A stretch of DNA of 64,000 bases from Nocardiopsis sp. NRRL B-16309 (GTDB lineage: Bacteria > Actinomycetota > Actinomycetes > Streptosporangiales > Streptosporangiaceae): assembly GCF_001279585.1 (NCBI RefSeq), contig NZ_LGEC01000065.1:124001-188000 (forward strand), given 5' to 3'. The position numbers and the translations under genes were made by a program. Below, piece after piece: positions 7,501 to 17,478 of this stretch (its first letter is position 1; every line of letters begins with the position of its first letter). The notes beneath the pieces were generated by a model. That model worked only from the letters and a program-made list of their open reading frames with translations, did no database searches and had not been told where the DNA came from.

Positions 7501-9384
7501 GTGACTGTGCGTTCACTCCCGCAGCCGCCAGGCACACCCGACCACCGGTCGCCGGACCGCTTCCTGCTCTGGCTCGCCCGGAGGTCGTGGCCGTCGCTGA
7601 CCTGGGCCGGTCTGACCAACGGCGGCTACTGGACCTGCGTCACCCTGGTCTCGGCCGCGCTCGGAGCCGCCGTCGACGCCGGGTTCACCGGCGACACCTC
7701 CGCCTTGTTCAGGTGGTTCGGCGTCCTGGCCGCGCTGGCCGTCACCGCCGCCGCCCTGGTGGTCCTGGGGCACAGGGCCAACTGCTTCAACTGGTACGCG
7801 TCCGCCTACCGCACGGTCCAGGTGGTGACCGAGCGCTCGGTCCTCCTGGGTCCCACGCTCACCCGTCGGATCCCCTCCGGTGAGGTCGTGGCCGTGGGCA
7901 CCGACGACATCGACCGCGTCGGCGACCTCTACGAGAACTCCTCCTCGCTACCCGGCTCGCTGATCTCGATCACCGTGATCAGCACCCTCATGCTGGCCTC
8001 GCACGTGACGCTCGGGCTCGTCGTCCTGGTGTCGGTGCCGTTGATGCTGGTGGGGATGGTGCCGTTGCTGCGCGTGTTCTCCCGCCGCCAGGAGCACCAC
8101 CGCGACCGCCAGGCCGAGCTGACCACGCGTTCGACCGACCTGGTGGCGGGCCTGCGCGTCCTGCGGGGCGTGGGCGGCGAGCGCGCCGTCGGCGACCGCT
8201 ACACCGCCGAGTCCCAGCGGGTGCGTGCCGCCGGTGTGCGCGTGGGCTGGGCCGACGCCGCTCTGCAGTCCGTGCGCGAACTGCTGCCGGGTCTCCTGCT
8301 GGTCGGAATCGTCTGGTACGGCGCCCGGCTGGCCCTGGCCGACGACATCTCCGTCGGCGCGCTGGTCGCCTTCTACGGCTACACCGGCAGCCTGGCGATC
8401 GCCGTGCGCGGCCTCATGCGCGCCGCCTCGGCCTACGTCAGCGCGCGCGTGGCCGCCGCCCGCGTGGTCCGCGTGCTGCGGCTCGCCCACGACCACCCCG
8501 ACCCCGATCTCCCCGCCGCCGAACCCGTCGCCCCGTGCGACCTGCGCGACCCCGCCAGCGGGGTCACGATCACCGCGCAGCGCACCACCGGTGTGGTGTG
8601 CTCCGACCCGACCGACGCCACGGCCGTCGCCGAGCGTCTCGGCCGCTACCGCGACGGCACCCGGCCCGGAGCCGCGACGGGTCGCGGAAGCGGCCCGGCC
8701 CCAGGAAACGGTCCGGCGTCAGGAAGCCGTACCGGTCCCGGGGGCAGCGCCGAACCGGGAACCGGTTCAGCTCCGGGAACGAGCACAGCACCCGGCCACG
8801 ACACGGACGCGGTGCTGGTCGAACGCGCCACCGGCCGCGCCGTGCGCCTGCGCGACCTGCCCCGGAACCGGGTGCGCGAGCGGATCCTGCTCGCCACGAA
8901 CAGCGCGCACCTGTTCTCCGGCCGCCTGCGCGACGAGCTCTCCCCGGACTCCGGGCTCTCCGACGACACCCTGGCCCGCGTGGTCCGCACGGCCAACGCC
9001 GACGACATCGTCCGGCAGTCGCCCGCGGGGTTCGACGCCGTACTCACCGAGCGCGGACGCGAGTACTCCGGCGGCCAGCAGCAGCGGCTGCGGCTCGCCC
9101 GTGCCCTGGCCCTGGACCCGGAGATCCTCGTCCTGGTCGAACCGGCCTCCGCCGTGGACGCCCACTCCGAGGCCGCCATCGCCGAGGCGCTGCCCGTCGA
9201 ACGCGCCGGGCGCACCACCGCGCTCGTCACCACCAGTCCCCTGCTTCTCGACCGCACCGACCACGTGCAGTTCGTCGAGCGGGGCCGGGTGGTCGCCCAG
9301 GGCACGCACCGGGAGCTGCTCGCCTCCGTCCCCCGCTACGCCGAGACCGTCCTGCGCACCGTCACCACTGGGGGGAACCGATGA
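7501..9384 (+). CDS. ABC exporter half-transporter A with degenerate ATP site
   Basis: A 627-residue membrane-spanning domain (five to six hydrophobic helices within residues 30-310) fused to a nucleotide-binding domain. That domain is atypical. The Walker A region is replaced by VVCSDPTDATAVAERL with no Gly-Lys-Ser/Thr, Walker B reads ILVLVEP instead of a hydrophobic run ending in DEP, and the switch histidine position is threonine (ALVTTSP). The signature motif YSGGQQQR is intact. A Gly/Pro/Ser/Thr-rich linker at roughly residues 390-440 interrupts the domain. The stop overlaps the next gene's ATG. This subunit probably cannot hydrolyse ATP itself but contributes its signature loop to the partner's site. 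A TAGGTT -10-like box lies just before the start, and GTG at 7507 is an alternative start. Confidence 0.87.
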   Translation: MTVRSLPQPPGTPDHRSPDRFLLWLARRSWPSLTWAGLTNGGYWTCVTLVSAALGAAVDAGFTGDTSALFRWFGVLAALAVTAAALVVLGHRANCFNWYASAYRTVQVVTERSVLLGPTLTRRIPSGEVVAVGTDDIDRVGDLYENSSSLPGSLISITVISTLMLASHVTLGLVVLVSVPLMLVGMVPLLRVFSRRQEHHRDRQAELTTRSTDLVAGLRVLRGVGGERAVGDRYTAESQRVRAAGVRVGWADAALQSVRELLPGLLLVGIVWYGARLALADDISVGALVAFYGYTGSLAIAVRGLMRAASAYVSARVAAARVVRVLRLAHDHPDPDLPAAEPVAPCDLRDPASGVTITAQRTTGVVCSDPTDATAVAERLGRYRDGTRPGAATGRGSGPAPGNGPASGSRTGPGGSAEPGTGSAPGTSTAPGHDTDAVLVERATGRAVRLRDLPRNRVRERILLATNSAHLFSGRLRDELSPDSGLSDDTLARVVRTANADDIVRQSPAGFDAVLTERGREYSGGQQQRLRLARALALDPEILVLVEPASAVDAHSEAAIAEALPVERAGRTTALVTTSPLLLDRTDHVQFVERGRVVAQGTHRELLASVPRYAETVLRTVTTGGNR

Positions 9385-11207
9385 CCCGGACCGCCGAACG
9401 CCCCGCCGAGCGGCCCGCGGGGCCGTCCCGGGCCGACGCCCCGGACCGGCCGCCCGGCGACGGCCTCCCGATCGCCCCCGGGCGAGCCGTGTGGCGGCGC
9501 CTGCGCCGGGCCGGACGCGACCACGGGCGGACGCTGGCGGCCGTCGTCGCCCTGTACGCCGTGGCCTCGCTGTCGGCGCTGGCGTCGCCGTGGATCCTCG
9601 GGATGATCGTGGACACCGTGCGCGCCGACGCCGACGTGGCCCGGGTGGACCTGCTGGCGGTGCTGATCGTCGTCGCGCTGGCCGTCAACGCCGTGTTCGT
9701 GCTGTGGTCGGTGGCGCTGTCGATCCGGTTCGGCGAAAGGCTGCTGGCCGAGCTGCGCGAGGAGTTCGTGCACGCCGTCCTGCGCCTGCCGCTGGGCACG
9801 GTGGAGCGCGCGGGCACGGGCGACCTCGTGGCCAGGACCGGGCGCGACATCGGCCACCTGAGTCACACGGTGCGCAACTCGGTCCCGGTCATGGTGGTGA
9901 GCCTGGTGTCGGTGGTCGTCTTCGTCACCGCGCTCGCCCTGGTCCACCCCCTGTTGCTGGCCGCCTGGGTCCCCTCGGCGGCCGTCATCTGGCTGTCGAC
10001 GCGGTGGTACGCCCATCGCGCCCCCGCGGGATACGTCCGCGAGCTCTCGTCCTACTCCGACCTCACCCAGGGCGTGACCGACACCGTGGAGGGGGCCCAC
10101 ACCATCGAGGCGCTGGGACGCCAGGCCCGGCAGAGCGCGCTCAACGACCGGCGGATCCACCGGGCCTACCTCGCCGAGCGGTACACGCTGTCGCTGCGCT
10201 GTGTGTGGTACCCGTCGCTGGAGTTCGCCTACCTGCTCCCGGTCGCGCTCACGTTCCTGCTCGCGGGGCACCTGGCCGTGACGGGAGTGCTCACGGTCGG
10301 CCAGGTCGCCACGGCGGTGTTCGTGTGCCTGCAGCTGGTCGGACCGCTCGACCGCCTCCTCGACGAGGTGGACAGCCTGATGATGGGGTACACGTCGCTG
10401 CGCCGCCTGCTGGGCGTGGAACTGGCCGAGCAGAAAGCCCCGGCCGGGGGCGGGGGCACCGACGGCGTACCGCGCGCCGTGGAGGTCGAGGACCTGCGCT
10501 TCGGCTACACCGGCACCGAGGTGCTGCACGGGGTGGACCTCGCCCTCCGGCCCGGCGAACGGCTCGCCGTGGTGGGCCCGAGCGGGGCGGGCAAGTCGAC
10601 CCTGGGCAAGCTGGTGGCCGGGATCCATCCGCCGGACTCCGGCCGTGTACGCGTGGGCGGCACGGACCTGGCGGACCTGTCACCCGAGCGGCGCCGGGAG
10701 CGGGTGATCCTGCTGAGCCAGGAGAGCCACGTGTTCCGCGGGACGCTCGCCGAGAACCTGGCGCTGGCACTGGACGCCGACGCCGGGTCCGTGGACGAGG
10801 AGCGCCTGTGGCGGGCGCTGGACGCCGTGGGCGCGGGGACGTGGGCCCGAGCGCTGCCGGAGGGGCTGGCCACCCGGGTGGGCTCGGGCCACCAGGACCT
10901 GGACCCGGCGCACGTGCAGCAGCTCGCGCTGGCCCGCGTGGTGCTGGCCGACCCGGGGGTGCTGGTCCTGGACGAGGCCACGTCCCTGATGGATCCGCGT
11001 TCGGCCCGGGACCTGGAGCGGTCGCTGGCCCGAGTGCTGGAGGGCCGGACGGTGGTCGCGATCGCGCACCGGCTGCACACCGCGCACGACGCGGACCGGA
11101 TCGCGGTGGTGGAGGACGGCCGGATCAGTGAGCTGGGCAGTCATGGGGAACTGCTCGCACGCGGCGGATCGTACGCGGGGCTCTGGCACGCCTGGCACGG
11201 CGACTGA
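9381..11207 (+). CDS. ABC exporter half-transporter B with intact Walker motifs
   Basis: A 608-residue fused membrane and ATPase half-transporter. It starts at an ATG overlapping the previous stop (ATGA) and is preceded by GGGGGGAA, so the two are translationally coupled. Walker A (GPSGAGKST), Q-loop (LLSQES), Walker B with catalytic glutamate (VLVLDEATS) and switch histidine (VAIAHRL) are intact. The signature motif, however, is replaced by LDPAHVQQLALAR, lacking SGGQ. The defects therefore complement those of subunit A: a heterodimer would have one consensus ATP site (Walker A/B of this protein plus signature of A) and one fully degenerate site. The substrate is unknown; no antibiotic or peptide biosynthesis gene adjoins it. 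Confidence 0.9.
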   Translation: MTRTAERPAERPAGPSRADAPDRPPGDGLPIAPGRAVWRRLRRAGRDHGRTLAAVVALYAVASLSALASPWILGMIVDTVRADADVARVDLLAVLIVVALAVNAVFVLWSVALSIRFGERLLAELREEFVHAVLRLPLGTVERAGTGDLVARTGRDIGHLSHTVRNSVPVMVVSLVSVVVFVTALALVHPLLLAAWVPSAAVIWLSTRWYAHRAPAGYVRELSSYSDLTQGVTDTVEGAHTIEALGRQARQSALNDRRIHRAYLAERYTLSLRCVWYPSLEFAYLLPVALTFLLAGHLAVTGVLTVGQVATAVFVCLQLVGPLDRLLDEVDSLMMGYTSLRRLLGVELAEQKAPAGGGGTDGVPRAVEVEDLRFGYTGTEVLHGVDLALRPGERLAVVGPSGAGKSTLGKLVAGIHPPDSGRVRVGGTDLADLSPERRRERVILLSQESHVFRGTLAENLALALDADAGSVDEERLWRALDAVGAGTWARALPEGLATRVGSGHQDLDPAHVQQLALARVVLADPGVLVLDEATSLMDPRSARDLERSLARVLEGRTVVAIAHRLHTAHDADRIAVVEDGRISELGSHGELLARGGSYAGLWHAWHGD

Positions 11208-11285
11208 CCGGCCCGCGCCCCAGCGCGTGCACCTGGTACACCGCGCACCCGGCTCCGCGCGGACCCGTGCCCGGAAACAGCGAAA

Positions 11286-11311
11286 CCGGACGGCCCCGAA
11301 GGGCCGCCCGG
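11286..11311. terminator. Strong hairpin between convergent ABC exporter and groEL genes
   Basis: Eleven-base arms (CCGGACGGCCC and GGGCCGCCCGG, one mismatch) around a CGAA tetraloop. It lies between the 3' ends of genes on opposite strands and can serve both. Confidence 0.7.
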
Positions 11312-11357
11312 TCGTCGCGGGCGGGGTCGCGTACCTGACCCCCGGGAGCGCGGACTC

Positions 11358-12989
<1,632 letters not shown>

Positions 12990-13115
12990 TGAGTTCTTGT
13001 CCTCCCGTGACCGGGCTGATACGCGATGGGACGAGGCGTGCGCCCGCGACGGACGACCACGACACCGCCGACAACCCTGCTGTCGGGGACCGTGATCTCG
13101 CAGCCTCGATCCGGT

Positions 13116-13142
13116 TTAGCACTCACCTTGCTGGAGTGCTAA
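13116..13142. promoter_or_regulatory. CIRCE operator 1 (HrcA site) for groEL
   Basis: Exact match to the consensus inverted repeat TTAGCACTC, nine bases, GAGTGCTAA. It lies upstream of groEL on the minus strand. Confidence 0.96.
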
Positions 13143-13154
13143 CCGTGTCTATTT

Positions 13155-13181
13155 TTAGCACTCGCCCCTGGAGAGTGCAAA
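13155..13181. promoter_or_regulatory. CIRCE operator 2 for groEL, one mismatch
   Basis: TTAGCACTC, nine bases, GAGTGCAAA: one substitution from consensus, 39 bases from the first copy. The rest of the 530-base gap to 13519 holds a terminator for the neighbouring operon and nothing else I can identify. Confidence 0.9.
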
Positions 13182-13463
13182 CGATGTGGTCACGATTTAC
13201 CAGCCCCGACGACCGCTTTCCACCTGGGCATATGTGCCCACACGAGGTGTTTTGCGCGCTCAGCGGACAGGAGGGTTCCGGGCCGTGATGCTTCCGGCAC
13301 ACCCACCGTCCTTCCCACCGGGCGGCGGTTCAGACGCTCACCCGCCGGGCCATTCGTGCGCCGACCAGGGGCGTCGCCGCCCCCCGCCGGCGGCACGAAC
13401 GCCCGGCCCGACCGCCGTCCCCCGCCACCCGTTCTCCCGCGCCCGCTCTCCCACGGACACGGA

Positions 13464-13499
13464 CAGGGCCCGGCACCCCGAACCGGGTACCGGGCCCTG
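13464..13499 (-). terminator. Hairpin terminator after the sulfur-carrier gene
   Basis: Ten-base perfect arms (CAGGGCCCGG and CCGGGCCCTG) enclosing a 16-base loop, about 20 bases past the stop of the MoaD/ThiS gene. Confidence 0.7.
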
Positions 13500-13519
13500 C
13501 GCGAACCGTGGACCGAGGC

Positions 13520-13798
13520 TCAGCAGCCTCCGGCGACCGCCGGGATGATCGAGACCTTGGCACCGTCGGCGACCTCGGTCTGCAGGCCCTTCTCGAAGCG
13601 CACGTCCTCGTCGCCCACGTAGACGTTGACGAACCGGCGGACCTTGCCCGCGTCGTCGAGGATGCGGGCGCGGATGCCGGGGTAGTTGGCCTCCAGGTCG
13701 TCCAGGACCTCGGCCACGGTGGCGCCGTCCGCGCTCACCTCGGCGGCGTCGTTGGTGTAGGTGCGCAGGATGGTGGGCACGCGAACGCTGGCGCTCAT
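13520..13798 (-). CDS. MoaD/ThiS-family sulfur carrier protein ending Gly-Gly-Cys
   Basis: A 92-residue ubiquitin-like sulfur carrier close in layout to CysO: an N-terminal strand VRVPTILR, then FVNVYVGDEDVRF, and a C-terminal VSIIPAVAGG followed by one cysteine. The di-glycine would be adenylated and converted to a thiocarboxylate by an E1-like enzyme. The extra cysteine after Gly-Gly must be removed first, or it represents the same end as a CysO-cysteine adduct. It lies 115 bases downstream of the threonine-synthase-like gene on the same strand and should share its SAM riboswitch. That points to sulfur-amino-acid synthesis rather than molybdopterin or thiamine synthesis. Confidence 0.9.
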   Translation of the reverse strand: MSASVRVPTILRTYTNDAAEVSADGATVAEVLDDLEANYPGIRARILDDAGKVRRFVNVYVGDEDVRFEKGLQTEVADGAKVSIIPAVAGGC

Positions 13799-13913
13799 GG
13801 TGTTCGTACTTCCGTTCAGTGGGTGTGGGTGGGGACTGCGCCGGACTCGGCCGTCGGGGGCGGTGGTCCACCCGCCCCGCGCAGCGCCCCGTGGTCGATG
13901 GTGGCGACGGGCG

Positions 13914-15173
13914 TCAGGCGAGACCGGCGGCGGTGAACGCGGCCAGGGACGGCTTGACCGTCGCTGTGACCCCGGCGTCGACGGCGTTCAGGGTCTTGAG
14001 CCCGTCGCCGGTGTTGAGCACCACGGTCTCGGCCTTGGTGTCGATCCGACCCTCGCGCACCAGCTTGCGCAGCACACCGGTGGTGACGCCGCCCGCGGTC
14101 TCGGCGAAGACGCCCTCGGTGCGGGCCAGCAGCCGGATCGCGTCCACGACCTCGTCGTCGCCCACGTGCTCGACGGACCCGCCCGTGCGCTTGGCGATGT
14201 CGAGCACGTACGGCCCGTCCGCCGGGTTGCCGATGGCCAGCGACTTGGCGATGGTGTCGGGCTTGACGGGCTGGATCACGTCGTGGCCCTGCTCCCAGGC
14301 TCGGGCGACCGGGGAGCACCCGGTGGCCTGCGCGCCGAAGATCCTGTAGGGCCGGTCCTCGACCAGGCCGAGCTTGATGAGCTCCTGGAAGCCCTTGTCG
14401 ATCTTGGTGAGCTGGGACCCGGACGCGATCGGGATGATGATCTGCTCGGGCAGGCGCCAGCCGAGCTGCTCGGCGATCTCGTAGGCCAGCGTCTTGGAGC
14501 CCTCGCCGTAGTACGGGCGCAGGTTGACGTTGACGAAGCCCCAGCCCTCGCCGATCGGGTCGCCGATGAGCTCGGAGCAGAAGCGGTTGACGTCGTCGTA
14601 GTTGCCGTCGATGGCCACCACCTTGCCGCCGTAGACCGCGGCCATGACGACCTTGGCCTCCTCCAGCCCGGCGGGGATGAACACGCAGGACTCGAACCCG
14701 GCCCGCGCGGCGGCGGCGCCGACCGCGCCGGCGAGGTTGCCGGTGGAGGAGCAGGACAGGGTGGTGAAGCCGAAGGTGCGGGCGGCCTCGACGGCGATCG
14801 CGACCACGCGGTCCTTGAAGGAGTGCGTGGGGTTGCCGGAGTCGTCCTTGACGTGGAGCGAGTCGAAGCCCAGCTCGGCGGCGAGGCGGTCCGCCCTGAC
14901 CAGCGGCGTCAGGCCGGGGTTCATGTTCGGCAGCTCGGCGACGTTGGTCGGGACCGGCAGCAGGGAGCGGTAGCGCCAGATGTTGTTGGGACCGCTCTCG
15001 ATGTCCTCGCGGGTGACGGTCCCGAAGTCGTAGGCGACTTCCAGGGGGCCGAAACAGAACTCGCACGCGAACTTGGGCGTGAGCTCGTAGCGCTGCCCGC
15101 ACTCGCGGCAGGACAGTGCGGTCCCGGGACCGAAGGAGCGGACGGAGGTGGGTTCAGTGGCGGCAATCGCCAT
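13914..15173 (-). CDS. Threonine-synthase-family PLP enzyme under a SAM riboswitch
   Basis: A 419-residue fold-type II PLP enzyme that would normally be called threonine synthase (O-phosphohomoserine to threonine). An N-terminal zinc-ribbon pair (CRECG, CEFC) precedes the catalytic domain. The PLP lysine lies in PTHSFKDR near residue 130 and the phosphate-binding loop is SSTGNLAGA. The start at 15173 is fixed by a GGGGAG site and by the riboswitch, which covers an upstream in-frame GTG at 15209. No hom or thrB is adjacent. The SAM switch and downstream sulfur carrier suggest the real product may be homocysteine, made from O-phosphohomoserine and protein thiocarboxylate. I recall, unverified, a report of such a threonine-synthase homolog in Streptomyces. 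Family is certain; reaction is inferred. Confidence 0.92.
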   Translation of the reverse strand: MAIAATEPTSVRSFGPGTALSCRECGQRYELTPKFACEFCFGPLEVAYDFGTVTREDIESGPNNIWRYRSLLPVPTNVAELPNMNPGLTPLVRADRLAAELGFDSLHVKDDSGNPTHSFKDRVVAIAVEAARTFGFTTLSCSSTGNLAGAVGAAAARAGFESCVFIPAGLEEAKVVMAAVYGGKVVAIDGNYDDVNRFCSELIGDPIGEGWGFVNVNLRPYYGEGSKTLAYEIAEQLGWRLPEQIIIPIASGSQLTKIDKGFQELIKLGLVEDRPYRIFGAQATGCSPVARAWEQGHDVIQPVKPDTIAKSLAIGNPADGPYVLDIAKRTGGSVEHVGDDEVVDAIRLLARTEGVFAETAGGVTTGVLRKLVREGRIDTKAETVVLNTGDGLKTLNAVDAGVTATVKPSLAAFTAAGLA

Positions 15174-15188
15174 GGCGAGGCGTCTCCC

Positions 15189-15327
15189 CTCATCTTCCCT
15201 GGTGGCCACCTTGACCCCAGGCCGGAGTTGGCACCTGTCTCGGACGTCTCACAGGGAACGTGAGTCTCGCGTACCGAGATGGTTGCCGGGGCTTCGCAGG
15301 GCCGGTCCCTCCACCCCTCTGGATGAG
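15189..15327 (-). promoter_or_regulatory. SAM-I (S-box) riboswitch
   Basis: Read on the minus strand, the S-box core is textbook. P1 5' strand CTCATC is followed by CAGAGGGGTGGAGGGAC, then CGGCCC and GCCCCGGCAACC of P2, a long P3 arm around the segment ATCTCGG...CCGAGA, the conserved GGTGCCAACTCC, a P4 region, and the P1 3' strand GATGAG, a six-pair match to the 5' strand. The 3' strand of P1 abuts the GGGGAG ribosome binding site of the threonine-synthase-like gene, starting 16 bases before its ATG. This fits SAM-dependent control of translation; I see no separate terminator stem. Outside the aptamer, 15328-15635 shows no gene. Confidence 0.94.
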
Positions 15328-15635
15328 CAATATGAAGTTTGGAGCTGATCCTGTCGGATCCGCACCGTCACTGTAACGGACGTGTTCCCCCGATTTCCAC
15401 GTCGGGTGATCCGCATTACACGATGCGGCTCACATCGTGAGACGGCACCGGTCAGCGGACGGCGGGTGCACGTGCGTTGTTTCACCGGTGTGACCCGGTC
15501 GGTCGCTGACCTGGAGTGGGTTTGGGGAGGCTTTCCACAGGCGAAACATGAAGGAGCGCCCGGCGCGCGCTGACGCCGACGTACCCTCGGCAGCCACACC
15601 CCAGTCACCATTCGCGCCTTTGAGAGGACGAGCAC

Positions 15636-17072
15636 GTGGACAAGGCACAGATCCTCATCGCCTCCAACCGGGGACCGGTGTCCTTCTCGGTCTCCGACGA
15701 CGGAACCCTGGAGTCCCGTCGCGGCGGTGGCGGACTGGTGTCGGGCATGATCTCCGTCGCCACCGAGATCGACGGCCTGTGGGTGTGCGCCGCCCTGTCG
15801 GACGCCGACCGGCGCGCCGCGGAGGAGGCTCCCGAGGCGCGACTGGACCGCGTCCACGACCTCGACGGCATGCGCGTGCACATGCTCGACATCCCCCGCC
15901 GCACCTTCGACGGCGCCTACACGGGCGTCGCCAACTCCACGCTGTGGTTCGTGCAGCACATGCTGTACGACATCCCGGGCAAGCCGGTGTTCGGCTCGCA
16001 CTTCCGGCGCCTGTGGGAGGACTACACCGCCTACAACAACGCGTTCGCCGAAGCCCTGGTGAGCGGGGCCGCCGACGGCGCGCGGGTGGCGGTGCAGGAC
16101 TACCACCTGGCCCTGGTGCCGCGGATCCTGCGGGCCCGCCGCCCGGACCTGCGCATAGCGCACTTCTCGCACACCCCGTGGGCTCCGCCGGAGTACTTCC
16201 GGATGCTGCCCGCCCACGTCGCGCGCGAGCTGCTGGAGGGCATGCTCGGCGCGGACCGGCTGGGCTTCCTCAGCCCGCGCTGGGCGGACGCGTTCCTGCG
16301 CTGCTGCGCCGAGATCCTGCGCGCCGAGGTGGACCTGAACCGCCGGACGGTCGAGTACGGCGGCCGGGTGATCAGCGTGGGCGTGCACGCCCTGGGCGCG
16401 GACGAGGCCGGGCTGAACGAGAGCGCCGCCGAGCCCGCCGTGGCCGCCCGCCGCGAGACCCTGGAGGAGGTCGTCGGCGACACGCGGCTGATCGTGCGCG
16501 TGGACCGCACGGAGCTGTCCAAGAACATCGTGCGCGGCCTGGAGGCCTACCGGGAGCTGCTCACGGCGCACCCGGAGTGGCGGGGCCGGGTGACGCACCT
16601 GGCGTTCGCCTACCCGAGCCGGGGCGACGTGCCGGAGTACCGCGAGTACACCGACGCGGTCCTGCGCGTGGCCAAGGAGATCAACGAGGAGTTCGCGACC
16701 GCCGAGTGGACCCCGCTGGTGCTGGAGGTCAACGACGACTACCCGCGTTCGCTGGCGTCGTTCCAGCTGGCCGACGTGCTGCTGGTGAACCCCGTCCGGG
16801 ACGGGATGAACCTGGTGGCCAAGGAGGGGCCCGTGCTCTCCAAGCGGGACTCGGTTCTGGTGCTCTCGCGGGAGGCGGGCGCGGCCGACGAGCTGGGCGA
16901 GCACGCGCTGCTGGTCAACCCCTACGACACCGTGGAGACGGCGGAGGCCCTGCACCGGGCCCTGTCGATGGACCCGGTCGAGCGCCGAGCGCGCCGCGAG
17001 GGCCTGCGGGAGGCCGCGGTGGCGCTGCCGCCGCGCAAGTGGTTCCAGGACCAGCTGCGGTCCCTCGGCTGA
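15636..17072 (+). CDS. otsA: Alpha,alpha-trehalose-phosphate synthase (GT20)
   Basis: A 478-residue GT20 glycosyltransferase that joins UDP- or GDP-glucose to glucose-6-phosphate, giving trehalose-6-phosphate. Family motifs are the N-terminal SNRGP with the GGGGLVSG loop, WVQDYHLALVP-type text (AVQDYHLALVP) near residue 155, HTPWAPPEYFR for the glucose-6-phosphate site, and the donor-binding NPVRDGMNLVAKE near residue 395. The GTG start has GAGAGGA seven bases upstream. The partner phosphatase otsB lies about 5.6 kb downstream on the same strand, separated by unrelated genes. The protein acts in osmotic and desiccation protection. Confidence 0.95.
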   Translation: MDKAQILIASNRGPVSFSVSDDGTLESRRGGGGLVSGMISVATEIDGLWVCAALSDADRRAAEEAPEARLDRVHDLDGMRVHMLDIPRRTFDGAYTGVANSTLWFVQHMLYDIPGKPVFGSHFRRLWEDYTAYNNAFAEALVSGAADGARVAVQDYHLALVPRILRARRPDLRIAHFSHTPWAPPEYFRMLPAHVARELLEGMLGADRLGFLSPRWADAFLRCCAEILRAEVDLNRRTVEYGGRVISVGVHALGADEAGLNESAAEPAVAARRETLEEVVGDTRLIVRVDRTELSKNIVRGLEAYRELLTAHPEWRGRVTHLAFAYPSRGDVPEYREYTDAVLRVAKEINEEFATAEWTPLVLEVNDDYPRSLASFQLADVLLVNPVRDGMNLVAKEGPVLSKRDSVLVLSREAGAADELGEHALLVNPYDTVETAEALHRALSMDPVERRARREGLREAAVALPPRKWFQDQLRSLG

Positions 17073-17470
17073 GCCGGCGTGCGCCCCGGCGTCGCCGGGG
17101 CGCCCGGGCCCGCCGGGGACTCCGCGGACTTCGGGAGTGCCGGGAGCTCCGCGGACTTCGGGGCCGCCGGGGCCATGGGGCCAGTTGGGGCCGCCGAGGC
17201 TCCAGGACTGCCGGGCGACAGGGCCGCCGAGGCGCCCGGGAACCTGGGGCTGCCGGGTTCGCGGGGCTCCGGGTCTGCGGGGCCCCGGGGCCATGGGGAC
17301 ATCTGGGGCCTGCCGGGCCGCCAGCGGCCATCGGGCCACTGGTACGCCGGGGATCCGAGAACGGTCCGTGACCACCGGGACGCCGGGAACACCTGAGACA
17401 CCAGGTCGTCCGGGGTCGTCAGGGCCACCGGGGTACCCGGCACGGCGGAAACGCCGGGGATTCGAGTTCC
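17073..17470. repeat. GC-rich degenerate repeat tract between otsA and the XRE-cupin gene
   Basis: About 400 bases built from irregular copies of GCCGGGG and GGGGCC spaced 9-12 bases apart. Because the spacing is often a multiple of three, the plus strand reads as collagen-like Gly-x-y text (APGPAGDSADFG and similar) and other frames are open too. No ribosome binding site or codon-position bias supports translation. I regard it as non-coding. Confidence 0.6.
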
Positions 17471-17478
17471 GGCCGCCG

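Noticed and set aside
8225..11131. A 968-codon open frame overlapping both ABC exporter genes
   Set aside because: It reads as Pro/Ala/Arg-rich text in a frame offset from two clearly recognised ABC genes. It is a shadow frame.
13800..13913. A separate promoter for the sulfur-carrier gene
   Set aside because: No convincing -35/-10 pair was seen in the 115-base gap, so co-transcription with the upstream enzyme is the simpler reading.
15174..15209. An upstream GTG start for the threonine-synthase-like gene
   Set aside because: It lies inside the SAM riboswitch aptamer and has no ribosome binding site; the ATG at 15173 has GGGGAG.
17079..17396. A 105-residue collagen-like protein
   Set aside because: The text comes from GCCGGGG word repeats. 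Other frames are equally open, no ribosome binding site is present and the C-terminus is not collagen-like.
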